A stretch of DNA of 9,964 nucleotides, taken from Hydrogenophilales bacterium RIFOXYD1_FULL_62_11 (GTDB lineage Bacteria; Pseudomonadota; Gammaproteobacteria; Burkholderiales; Thiobacillaceae). Under the pieces are notes generated by a model that was given only the letters and a program-made list of their open reading frames with translations, had not been told where the DNA came from and searched no databases. Below, one piece after another: positions 1 through 5,446 of this stretch. A program made the translations under genes and the position numbers. Within the stretch, counting starts at the first letter, position 1. Every line of letters starts with the position of its first letter. The DNA is taken from NCBI GenBank assembly GCA_001802655.1, contig MGZO01000107.1:5688-15651 (forward strand). Reading direction: 5' to 3'.

Positions 1-173
1 CGTGCGGGCAACGCCACGCCGAGTTCCTGTTTGGTGACCAGATGGGCCGCGTGCGACACCAGCAGGTTGACGTCAATGTCGGCAGCCAGCAGGCATTCGA
101 GCAGACGCAGGCCATAGGCCATGCCGGATGCGCCGGACAGGGCAAGGGTGACGGTGTTCAGGGAAATAGGCAT
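1..173 (-). CDS. ubiX: UbiX flavin prenyltransferase, N-terminal part (runs off left edge)
   Basis: UbiX joins dimethylallyl phosphate to FMN to make prenylated FMN, the cofactor of UbiD-type decarboxylases, including the one in ubiquinone synthesis. Only the first 57 residues are in the window. They show the N-terminal Rossmann-like start of the family: a hydrophobic strand (VTLALS, residues 8-13), the flavin-binding loop GASGM (14-18), then YGLRLLECLLA and a second strand ending in HAAHLV. ATG at 173 puts the motif at the usual distance from the N-terminus. The start lies inside the end of the Gx-family gene (16-base overlap, 158-173), so translation is probably coupled. No clear Shine-Dalgarno precedes it. 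The identity rests on the first quarter of the protein, but the motif is specific; a related flavoprotein decarboxylase of the same fold is the main alternative. Confidence 0.87.
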   Translation of the reverse strand, partial: MPISLNTVTLALSGASGMAYGLRLLECLLAADIDVNLLVSHAAHLVTKQELGVALPA

Positions 174-709
174 GGCGCGGATTGTCGCCTGTCTGATGTG
201 GAGGCGGCAAGCACGCGCATGACGATCATGCCGTTTACCGCGCCAAAAATCAGCGCGGCCGTGGCGAACACGGGCAGCAGCTTGATGAGTGCGGCGCCCG
301 GTAACAGCCACCACCCGGCCAGTGCGAGTTGTCCGCCGATGTGGCCGAACGCCGCCAGCACGGACAGGCTGACAGGACCAAAAAAGGCCTGAGGCAGATG
401 ACGTGCCAACGCTAGTACCAGCAGGCTGGCGAGCGCACCGGCGGCCGATAGCCAGAAGCCCGGCGCAAACAGACTGCCGAACAGCAAACCGCCGGCCAGC
501 ACACGCAGGGCGGACACCCAGGCTGCTGCGCGCCAGCCGTGTTGCAGCAGCACCAGCAGGATGACGATATTGGCCAGCCCGGGCTTGACGCCGGGGATGG
601 GGCTGGGAAGCGCGGCTTCGGCCAGGGTCAAGCCGATTGCCAGCGCGGCGAGGCGGGCAATGCGGCGGTCGTCGGCGTGGACCGGCAGTTCAATAACCGA
701 GCGTGTCAT
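158..709 (-). CDS. Gx transporter family membrane protein (heptaprenyl diphosphate synthase component I-like)
   Basis: This is an integral membrane protein of 183 residues. After a short polar N-terminus (1-19), hydrophobic segments fall at about 20-35, 46-57, 62-82, 86-103, 108-130 and 132-160. The loop PGVKPGLANI (39-48) is the family hallmark seen in proteins annotated as Gx transporter or heptaprenyl diphosphate synthase component I. That older name is probably misleading, since this is a polytopic membrane protein rather than a soluble prenyl synthase subunit. The ATG at 709 lies inside the end of the NusG-domain-II gene (20-base overlap), and the 3' end overlaps ubiX by 16 bases, so the three are probably made together. 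The molecular role is unknown. By analogy with NusG_II/Gx pairs elsewhere it may work in flavin- or quinone-linked electron transfer, which is inference. Confidence 0.8.
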   Translation of the reverse strand: MTRSVIELPVHADDRRIARLAALAIGLTLAEAALPSPIPGVKPGLANIVILLVLLQHGWRAAAWVSALRVLAGGLLFGSLFAPGFWLSAAGALASLLVLALARHLPQAFFGPVSLSVLAAFGHIGGQLALAGWWLLPGAALIKLLPVFATAALIFGAVNGMIVMRVLAASTSDRRQSAPCLFP

Positions 710-1088
710 AGGCTGCGGCGCGGCCGCGGATCTCGAGGCTGACCTGGTTGGGCAGACACAGTGCCGTCTGGCCGGACTGGGTGAGCCAGCCCTGTTTGAC
801 GCAGAACTGGCGCGGCGACGGGTCAGCTGCTACGCGGGCGCGGCCGGGCTGAATTTCGACCTGGGTGATGCCGAGCGGACCGTTGATGGAGAAGGTTTTC
901 GCGCGGGTGAGGGTGGTGGTTTCGACTATCTGCCCGGCGGCGCGGATGACGGCGGTATCGCCCTGTGAGCCGCCCCAAGACCACAGCGTCAGTCCGGCAA
1001 TGCACGCTGTACCCGCCAGCAACACGCCGATGTCGCCGATGCGAAATCGGGTTCCCGGGCGTAGCAGGCTTGGTTGCGTTTCCGGCAT
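690..1088 (-). CDS. NusG domain II-containing membrane-anchored protein
   Basis: A 132-residue protein with one membrane segment (about 18-38) followed by a small beta-rich domain. That domain resembles the NusG_II family and is not the transcription factor NusG. Visible landmarks are a first cysteine in FCVKQGW (C96) and a second in ALCLPNQVSLEI (C111); the Cys-Leu-Pro-Asn turn near the C-terminus is typical of the family. With one N-terminal membrane segment and few positive charges after it, the domain is probably periplasmic. The ATG at 1088, 7 bases after the rapZ stop, is chosen because an upstream in-frame extension would lie wholly inside rapZ. Its end overlaps the Gx gene by 20 bases. 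Family members are often found beside Gx-family proteins and FMN-binding or ApbE proteins. The biochemical function is unknown; a redox role for the cysteine pair is inference. Confidence 0.8.
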   Translation of the reverse strand: MPETQPSLLRPGTRFRIGDIGVLLAGTACIAGLTLWSWGGSQGDTAVIRAAGQIVETTTLTRAKTFSINGPLGITQVEIQPGRARVAADPSPRQFCVKQGWLTQSGQTALCLPNQVSLEIRGRAAAYDTLGY

Positions 1089-1095
1089 GGCGGCA

Positions 1096-1932
1096 TCAGG
1101 CCAGTTCGCGGTGCCGCACCAGCACCTGCTCGCGTTCACGGAAGGCAGCCGCCAGCGTTTCGGCGAAATACACGCTGCGATGCTGGCCACCCGTGCAGCC
1201 GATCGCCACCGTAAGGTAGGCACGGTGATCGCGAATGAAGCAGGGCAGCCAGTTTTCAACAAACGCGCGGATGTCTGTCAACAGCGCCATGGCATCGGGG
1301 CTGGCTTCGAGGTAGTCCTTGATCGGCTGGTCGCATCCCGTCAGCGGGCGCAGTTCTGTGACGTAATGCGGATTGGGCAGGCAGCGTACGTCGAACACCA
1401 TGTCGGCATCGAGCGGGATGCCATGCTTGAAACCAAACGACTCGAACAGCAGGGTGATGCGCGAACGGTCCTGTCCGATCAGATCCTTGATCCATAGCCG
1501 CAGCGCCGAGGGAGACAAGTCGCTGGTATCGATGCGGTTCCCCAGCGGCGCGATGTCGGCGAGCGTTTCGCGCTCGAGCTGAATGGCTTCCTGCAGCGAG
1601 ACGCTATCACTGGAGAGCGGGTGGCGACGCCGGGTTTCGGAAAAACGTTTGACCAGCGACAGGGTTTTCGCTTCGAGAAAGATGATCCGCAGGTCGGCGC
1701 CCTGTTCGCGCAGCATGGCGGAAATCTGCGGTAACTGGGCAAAGCTGGCACCGCTGCGTGCATCGATGGCGATGGCAATGCGGGAGTGGCCTTCGCTGGT
1801 CAGGTATTCGACCAGCGCGGGCAACATGGCCAGCGGCAGGTTGTCGACGCAGTAAAAGCCGATGTCTTCCAGCATCGCGATGGCGATGCTCTTACCCGAA
1901 CCGGACAAGCCGGACACCAGAACAATTTGCAC
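1096..1932 (-). CDS. rapZ: RapZ-family nucleotide-binding / RNase adapter protein
   Basis: This 278-residue protein matches RapZ (YhbJ) along its length. Residues 8-15 (GLSGSGKS) form the Walker A loop, followed by the family text GFYCVDNLP (about 26-34). The C-terminal domain carries GCTGGQHRS (245-253), part of the region that binds glucosamine-6-phosphate in the E. coli protein. In E. coli RapZ senses GlcN6P and guides RNase E to the small RNA GlmZ, controlling glmS and so the supply of envelope precursors. Here the chain ends soon after RHREL, without the lysine/arginine-rich tail used by E. coli RapZ to bind RNA. Translation starts at GTG 1932, directly after the hprK TAA with no base between; GAGG at 1941-1944 is a well-placed ribosome site. 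The ptsN-hprK-rapZ grouping is classic. Confidence 0.95.
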   Translation of the reverse strand: MQIVLVSGLSGSGKSIAIAMLEDIGFYCVDNLPLAMLPALVEYLTSEGHSRIAIAIDARSGASFAQLPQISAMLREQGADLRIIFLEAKTLSLVKRFSETRRRHPLSSDSVSLQEAIQLERETLADIAPLGNRIDTSDLSPSALRLWIKDLIGQDRSRITLLFESFGFKHGIPLDADMVFDVRCLPNPHYVTELRPLTGCDQPIKDYLEASPDAMALLTDIRAFVENWLPCFIRDHRAYLTVAIGCTGGQHRSVYFAETLAAAFREREQVLVRHRELA

Positions 1933-2883
1933 TTAGCTTGCCTCGTCGATCGCCGCCTGCTGGCGCTTGATGAACTGCTCGACCGGATTGATGCCCCGGC
2001 TTTTAAGAATGTTGTTGCGCACGGCGACTTCTACCAGCACGGCGAGGTTGCGGCCTGCGGCAACCGGAACGCGCACCTTGGGGATGGCGACACCGAGTAT
2101 GGTTTCGGCCGAGGCGACCATGTCGATGCGGTTGAGTCCGACTTCGCCGATTTCCTGCGGGTGCACCAGTTCGACGATGAGCTTGAGATTTTTTTGCAGT
2201 TTGACCGCCGTTTCGCCGAACAGAAAGCGGATGTTCAGGATGCCGAGGCCGCGTACTTCGAGAAAGTCGCGGATCAGCGCCGGACAGGTACCTTCGAGGA
2301 TCTCCGGGGCGACATGTTTCAGATCGACCACGTCATCGGCAACCAAGCGGTGACCGCGCGTGATGAGTTCCAGCGCGAGTTCGCTCTTGCCGACCCCGGC
2401 ATCACCCTTGATGAGCACGCCGGTACCGAGCACTTCGAGGAACACACCATGAATCGAGGTGGTCTCGGCCAGGCGCTGCGTCAGGTAATGTCCCAGATGA
2501 GACATCAGAACCGGACTCGCCAGGTTCGAGGTGAAAAGCGGTGTTTCGGTCTTTTCTGCGCTGTCGTTTAACGCCGCCGGAACGGTTTCACCGTTGGAAA
2601 CAATAATGGCAGCAAGTTCGGTCGAAAACAGATGGTTGATCGCGTATTGCAGGCCGGCGGGTGACAACCCGCGCAGGTAGTCCATTTCGGCACAGCCCAG
2701 GACTTGTACCCGGTTGGGGTGGACGAAATTCAGGTGGCCGATGAGTGCCAGTGTCGGTTTCTGGATGGTTTCTGAGGACAGACTGCGCTGCCCGCCGTTG
2801 TGTCCCGCAATCCACTTCAGGTCAAGCTGTTCCGCCATGTCGTGGAACAGGGACTCGACGGAAACATGGGTGAATTCGTCCAT
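1933..2883 (-). CDS. hprK: HPr kinase/phosphorylase
   Basis: A bifunctional enzyme that phosphorylates a serine of the phosphocarrier HPr with ATP or pyrophosphate, and removes it by phosphorolysis. The protein has 316 residues, the usual size. The N-terminal domain (about 1-130) is followed by the catalytic domain with HG at 145-146, the Walker A loop GDAGVGKS (160-167), DD at 183-184 and the HprK signature EVRGLGILNIR (209-219). I chose ATG 2883 because homologues begin with a similar VSVESLF segment. An upstream in-frame TTG (2928) would add 15 unrelated residues and overlap ptsN. The 16 bases between ptsN and this ATG hold no clear Shine-Dalgarno. In proteobacteria this enzyme controls the phosphorylation state of HPr/NPr in the nitrogen-related phosphotransferase chain rather than classical catabolite repression. 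HPr and enzyme I genes are not in the window. Confidence 0.96.
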   Translation of the reverse strand: MDEFTHVSVESLFHDMAEQLDLKWIAGHNGGQRSLSSETIQKPTLALIGHLNFVHPNRVQVLGCAEMDYLRGLSPAGLQYAINHLFSTELAAIIVSNGETVPAALNDSAEKTETPLFTSNLASPVLMSHLGHYLTQRLAETTSIHGVFLEVLGTGVLIKGDAGVGKSELALELITRGHRLVADDVVDLKHVAPEILEGTCPALIRDFLEVRGLGILNIRFLFGETAVKLQKNLKLIVELVHPQEIGEVGLNRIDMVASAETILGVAIPKVRVPVAAGRNLAVLVEVAVRNNILKSRGINPVEQFIKRQQAAIDEAS

Positions 2884-2899
2884 GCACTGCGTGCTGCGT

Positions 2900-3355
2900 T
2901 CAGCTGGTCCATGCGCTGAAAAGCGCAATCAGATCATCCGGGGTGGCGATTTTCAGGAGTTGGGCGCGCATGGATTCGTCCCCGAAAAGCTGCGCCAATT
3001 CGCCGAGAATTTGCAAATGCTCTTCGTTGGCGTCTTGGGGAACCAGCAAAATGAAGCAGATCGAAACCGGCAGGCTGTCGGGCGCATCGAATTCAAGTGG
3101 CGTTTGCAGGCGATAAAACGCGCCGCACGCATGCTTCAAGCCCTTGATCCGGCCATGCGGAATGGCGATCCCGCAGCCAAGCGCGGTCGACCCCAATCGT
3201 TCGCGTTCGAACAGGCTGCTGAAAATATCGGCAGATTTGAGGCCGTAAATCCGGGCGAACAACTCAGCCGCGTGTTCGAACAGCTTTTTCTTGCTGGAAA
3301 AGCTCAAGTCCAGCAAGGCGGTGTCTGCGGTAATGAGGGGAGCGATGAGGTTCAT
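2900..3355 (-). CDS. ptsN: PTS IIA-like nitrogen-regulatory protein (EIIA-Ntr)
   Basis: A 151-residue cytoplasmic EIIA domain of the fructose/mannitol type. The phosphorylated histidine is H67 in GIAIPHGRI (62-70), and the following HACGAFYRLQTPLEFDAPD matches the family core. EIIA-Ntr receives phosphate from the PTS-Ntr chain (EI-Ntr, NPr) and has no sugar permease partner. Its phosphorylation state regulates potassium transport, carbon/nitrogen balance and envelope stress in well-studied bacteria. The ATG at 3355 follows an 82-base gap from hpf that contains a hairpin and a perfect TATAAT, so ptsN may have its own promoter as well as read-through. hprK follows after 16 bases. The regulatory link to potassium in other species is worth noting because a Kef-like antiporter lies at the far end of the cluster. 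Confidence 0.96.
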   Translation of the reverse strand: MNLIAPLITADTALLDLSFSSKKKLFEHAAELFARIYGLKSADIFSSLFERERLGSTALGCGIAIPHGRIKGLKHACGAFYRLQTPLEFDAPDSLPVSICFILLVPQDANEEHLQILGELAQLFGDESMRAQLLKIATPDDLIALFSAWTS

Positions 3356-3395
3356 GCTGAAGGCTGGGCCGGTTGAGGGAGTCCGGTGCCTGGAA

Positions 3396-3401
3396 ATTAT
3401 A
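3396..3401 (-). promoter_or_regulatory. Candidate -10 element of a ptsN promoter
   Basis: On the minus strand these six bases read TATAAT, a perfect sigma-70 -10 hexamer. A start about 7 bases downstream (near 3389) would give ptsN a leader of roughly 33 bases. No good -35 hexamer is found 15-19 bases upstream, so strength is doubtful. It directly abuts a GC-rich hairpin after hpf, so the same A/T run could instead be the tail of a terminator. Confidence 0.4.
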
Positions 3402-3432
3402 CGCCCGGAGGTGCTAATCCATCTCCGGGGCG
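3402..3432 (-). terminator. GC-rich hairpin after hpf, weak terminator or attenuator
   Basis: Starting 5 bases after the hpf stop, the transcript can fold with CGCCCCGGAG (3432-3423) against CTCCGGGCG (3410-3402): 7 pairs, one bulged C, then 2 more pairs, with a 12-base loop. It is followed by UAUAAUUU, which is A/U-rich but not a clean U run. It could partly terminate or stabilise the hpf message, or separate hpf from ptsN. Pairing is read directly; function is inferred. Confidence 0.4.
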
Positions 3433-3437
3433 TGTGT

Positions 3438-3773
3438 TCAGGTCGGACTCTCGGTCGTTTGGTGCTTCAAACCGCCATCGCCCTGGTGGACATCGGAGGT
3501 TTTTTCCTTGTGCTTGACGATCTGGCGATCGAGTTTGTCGGCCAGAAGATCAATGGCCGCGTACATGTTGCCATCTTCGCTGTGTGCATGGAAGTCGTGG
3601 CCTTTGACGTGCAGGGTGGCTTCCACCTTATGCACCAGCTTTTCGACTTGCATGATGACATTGATGGTGATGACGTGGTCGAAGTGACGTTTGACTCGGT
3701 CGAGCTTTTCGGAAACATAGCTGCGAATGGCAGGGGTCACTTCCAGGTGATGGCCGGAAATCGTCAAGTTCAT
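3438..3773 (-). CDS. hpf: Ribosome hibernation promoting factor, short form
   Basis: A 111-residue protein of the HPF/YfiA family. It binds the 30S subunit near the decoding centre and promotes dimerisation of idle ribosomes in stationary phase or starvation. The N-terminus MNLTISGHHLEVTPAIRSYV and the central stretch HKVEATLHVKGHDFHAHSED are typical, with the basic helix DKLDRQIVKHKEK at about 79-91. It lacks the C-terminal domain of long HPF, so it is the short type that normally works with RMF in gammaproteobacteria. The ATG at 3773 is fixed by the strong ribosome site at 3778-3783; an in-frame extension to 3941 would run into rpoN. The gene sits directly downstream of rpoN as in many proteobacteria, with a 157-base gap holding candidate sigma-70 and sigma-54 sites. 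Confidence 0.95.
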   Translation of the reverse strand: MNLTISGHHLEVTPAIRSYVSEKLDRVKRHFDHVITINVIMQVEKLVHKVEATLHVKGHDFHAHSEDGNMYAAIDLLADKLDRQIVKHKEKTSDVHQGDGGLKHQTTESPT

Positions 3774-3777
3774 AAAG

Positions 3778-3783
3778 CCTCCT
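3778..3783 (-). promoter_or_regulatory. Strong ribosome binding site of hpf
   Basis: The minus strand reads AGGAGG, a perfect anti-16S match, 4 bases before the hpf ATG. It decides the start at 3773. It is the best Shine-Dalgarno I noticed in the cluster; rpoN, kdsD and ptsN lack one, so hpf is probably translated at higher rates. Confidence 0.85.
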
Positions 3784-3847
3784 AAGTCTACTGATAAAAA
3801 CTGCAACGGGAAGTGGAAACCCCGCTCCAGAAGCGAAACGTCCCGCT

Positions 3848-3871
3848 CACTTTCATTGTGGGGCGAAAGTG
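3848..3871. repeat. 7-bp inverted repeat upstream of hpf
   Basis: CACTTTC (3848-3854) and GAAAGTG (3865-3871) are perfect inverted copies separated by 10 bases. The spacer contains the candidate -10 hexamer at 3855-3860. It could be an operator for a dimeric regulator or a hairpin in a longer read-through transcript. No family of regulator can be assigned. Confidence 0.4.
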
Positions 3872-3883
3872 GGGCACATTCAA
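3855..3883 (-). promoter_or_regulatory. Candidate sigma-70 promoter for hpf
   Basis: Minus strand: TTGAAT (3883-3878) as -35 with 4 of 6 consensus bases, a 17-base spacer, and CACAAT (3860-3855) as -10 with 4 of 6. The start would be near 3848, giving a leader of about 75 bases. Spacing is ideal but both hexamers are imperfect, so this is only a candidate. Confidence 0.35.
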
Positions 3884-3899
3884 GCGCAAGTCGGGTATT

Positions 3900-3915
3900 T
3901 GCACCCAATGAGCCA
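3900..3915 (-). promoter_or_regulatory. Candidate sigma-54 (-24/-12) promoter for hpf
   Basis: Minus strand reads TGGCTCATTGGGTGCA. Against TGGCAC-N5-TTGCA it matches 9 of 11 fixed bases and keeps the essential GG (-25/-24) and GC (-13/-12) at correct spacing. The predicted start is near 3889, about 116 bases before the hpf ATG. It lies 15 bases after the rpoN stop. An activator-binding site was not identified. Confidence 0.4.
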
Positions 3916-3930
3916 AAAGTATTTGCCCGG

Positions 3931-5376
3931 TCAAAGTGCACGCCGCATGTTGGCGGTCGGGATCTGCATGGATTCGCGGTATTTGGCTACCGTGCGGCGT
4001 GCCACAACGATGCCCTGGCGTCCCAGTTCATCGGCCAGTTGGCCATCGGACAAAGGTCTGCGGCCGCTTTCGGCGGCGATCAATTGCTTGATGAGCGCGC
4101 GGATGGCGGTGGAAGAACAGGCCCCCCCGCTGTCAGTCGAGACATGGCTGCCGAAGAAGTATTTGAGTTCATACAGGCCGCGCGGCGTCATCATGAATTT
4201 TTGCGTGGTGACGCGTGAAATGGTCGACTCATGCAGCTCAACCACATCGGCAATTTCACGCAGTACCAAGGGCCGCATCGCCACTTCGCCATGTTCGAGA
4301 AAGCTTTTCTGGCGGTCAACAATGGCTTGCGATACGCGCAGGATGGTATCGAAGCGTTGCTGCACGTTTTTGATCAGCCAGCGGGCTTCCTGCAATTGAC
4401 TGGCCAGTTGCTGGCTGCCGCCATTTTCACGGTGGCGTGACAGGATGTCGGCGTAGACACGGTTGACCCGCAGCTTGGGCATGGCGTCGGCGTTGAGGCT
4501 GGCGATCCACATACCCTTGATTCGGCGGACATAGACGTCCGGGATGACGTAGTGCGTCTCGTCTGCGCCGAAGCTTGCGCCCGGACGCGGGTTGAGGGAC
4601 AGGATCAGGGCGCGTACGGCGCGCAGTGTGGGGTCGTCGATGCCGAGGATTTTCTTGAGCTTGCCGACGTCGCGGGCGGCGAGCAGATCAAGATGGTTCG
4701 CGGTCAGTTGCATGGCGATCGTGCGCAGCGGCGTGTCGGTCGGCAGGGCGCGCAATTGCAGGGTCAGGCATTCGGCCAGGTTGCGGGCGCCGACACCGGT
4801 CGGGTCCATGTTCTGCAAGTGCTTGAGTGCGGTTTCAACTTCTTCCGGCTCGAGTTCCTCGAGTTCGGTTTGCAGGCTGGCGGTGATGTCGGCCAGCGGC
4901 TGGGTGAGGAAGCCAGCCTCATCCAGGTCGTCGATCAGCGCGGCCACCAGGGTGCGGTCGCGCAGGGTGAGTGCGCTGACGATCAGCTGGTTCAACAGAT
5001 GCTCGCGCAGGCTTGCGCCTGAAACCGAACCCTGCGAGGAGTCCGTGTCGTCGTCGTCCCCGCCGGCCGAGCTGTAATCATTCCAGTCGGAGTCATCCAG
5101 GGTGGTTGCAGATTCGGTGTCCGCACTCTCAACACTTTCCGTTGGCGGCGTCTCGGTGCTTTGTGCTTCGGCTTCGGCGGTATGGGCAGGGGGTTCGGCG
5201 GCGACGAGGCTGGAATCGTCCTCTTCCTCGCGCTCCAGCAGGGGGTTGTCCTGCAGCATCTGCTCCAGCTCCTGGTTCAACTCCAGCGTCGACAACTGCA
5301 ACAGCCGGATGGACTGCTGCAGCTGCGGTGTCAGGGTGAGGTGCTGGCCAAGTTTTAGTTGGAGGCTGTGCTTCAT
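3931..5376 (-). CDS. rpoN: RNA polymerase sigma-54 factor
   Basis: Sigma-54 directs RNA polymerase to -24/-12 promoters that need AAA+ activators; it controls nitrogen use, motility, carbon uptake and other functions. The 481-residue protein has all expected parts. Region I (1-50) is rich in Gln and Leu and begins MKHSLQLKLGQHLTLTPQLQ. Region II is acidic (about 51-115, several Glu and Asp runs). Region III contains the core-binding part and a helix-turn-helix around LREIADVVELHESTISRVT. The RpoN box ARRTVAKYR is at 459-467, and the chain ends 14 residues later as usual. The ATG at 5376 is set by the canonical N-terminus. No Shine-Dalgarno is seen before it; instead a perfect hairpin that also reads as a sigma-54 site ends 11 bases upstream. 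It follows lptB after 70 bases. Confidence 0.97.
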   Translation of the reverse strand: MKHSLQLKLGQHLTLTPQLQQSIRLLQLSTLELNQELEQMLQDNPLLEREEEDDSSLVAAEPPAHTAEAEAQSTETPPTESVESADTESATTLDDSDWNDYSSAGGDDDDTDSSQGSVSGASLREHLLNQLIVSALTLRDRTLVAALIDDLDEAGFLTQPLADITASLQTELEELEPEEVETALKHLQNMDPTGVGARNLAECLTLQLRALPTDTPLRTIAMQLTANHLDLLAARDVGKLKKILGIDDPTLRAVRALILSLNPRPGASFGADETHYVIPDVYVRRIKGMWIASLNADAMPKLRVNRVYADILSRHRENGGSQQLASQLQEARWLIKNVQQRFDTILRVSQAIVDRQKSFLEHGEVAMRPLVLREIADVVELHESTISRVTTQKFMMTPRGLYELKYFFGSHVSTDSGGACSSTAIRALIKQLIAAESGRRPLSDGQLADELGRQGIVVARRTVAKYRESMQIPTANMRRAL

Positions 5377-5387
5377 AGCTTGGGTCT

Positions 5388-5406
5388 ACGGCAAAAACCG
5401 TGCCGT
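5388..5406 (-). repeat. Perfect 6-bp hairpin just upstream of rpoN
   Basis: ACGGCA and TGCCGT, read on the minus strand, are exact inverted copies around a 7-base loop (CGGTTTT). In read-through mRNA from lptB it would fold 11 bases before the rpoN AUG, where a ribosome site would normally be. The same bases form the -24/-12-like site at 5390-5405, so which role is real cannot be settled from sequence. Confidence 0.45.
5390..5405 (-). promoter_or_regulatory. Near-consensus sigma-54 (-24/-12) site before rpoN
   Basis: Minus strand reads CGGCACGGTTTTTGCC. It matches the consensus TGGCACG-N4-TTGC at every fixed position except the first T, with GG and GC at the required spacing. The implied start is near 5379, only 3 bases before the rpoN ATG. 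It could act as an autoregulatory promoter giving a nearly leaderless message, or as a binding site where sigma-54 polymerase blocks read-through from lptB. Confidence 0.5.
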
Positions 5407-5446
5407 CTTGAGGAGGTCGTGACGCGATTGTCCGACAAATAAATCA

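Noticed and set aside
1089..1262. 58-residue N-terminal extension of the NusG_II protein
   Set aside because: It lies entirely within rapZ in another frame and places non-family sequence before the membrane segment; ATG 1088 fits better.
2884..2928. Alternative TTG start for hprK
   Set aside because: It would overlap ptsN by 29 bases and add residues not seen in HprK N-termini; ATG 2883 fits homologues.
3774..3941. 56-residue extension of hpf upstream
   Set aside because: It runs into the rpoN end, and the perfect AGGAGG before ATG 3773 fixes the start.
5428..5438. Palindrome TTGTCGGACAA in the lptB-rpoN gap, considered as an lptB terminator or operator
   Set aside because: The stem is only 5 bp with a one-base centre, no U run follows, and nothing else supports function.
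5411..5442. Plus-strand AGGAGG followed by GTG and a 7-codon frame
   Set aside because: The product would be seven residues with no context, antisense to the lptB-rpoN gap; a chance ribosome-site match is more likely.
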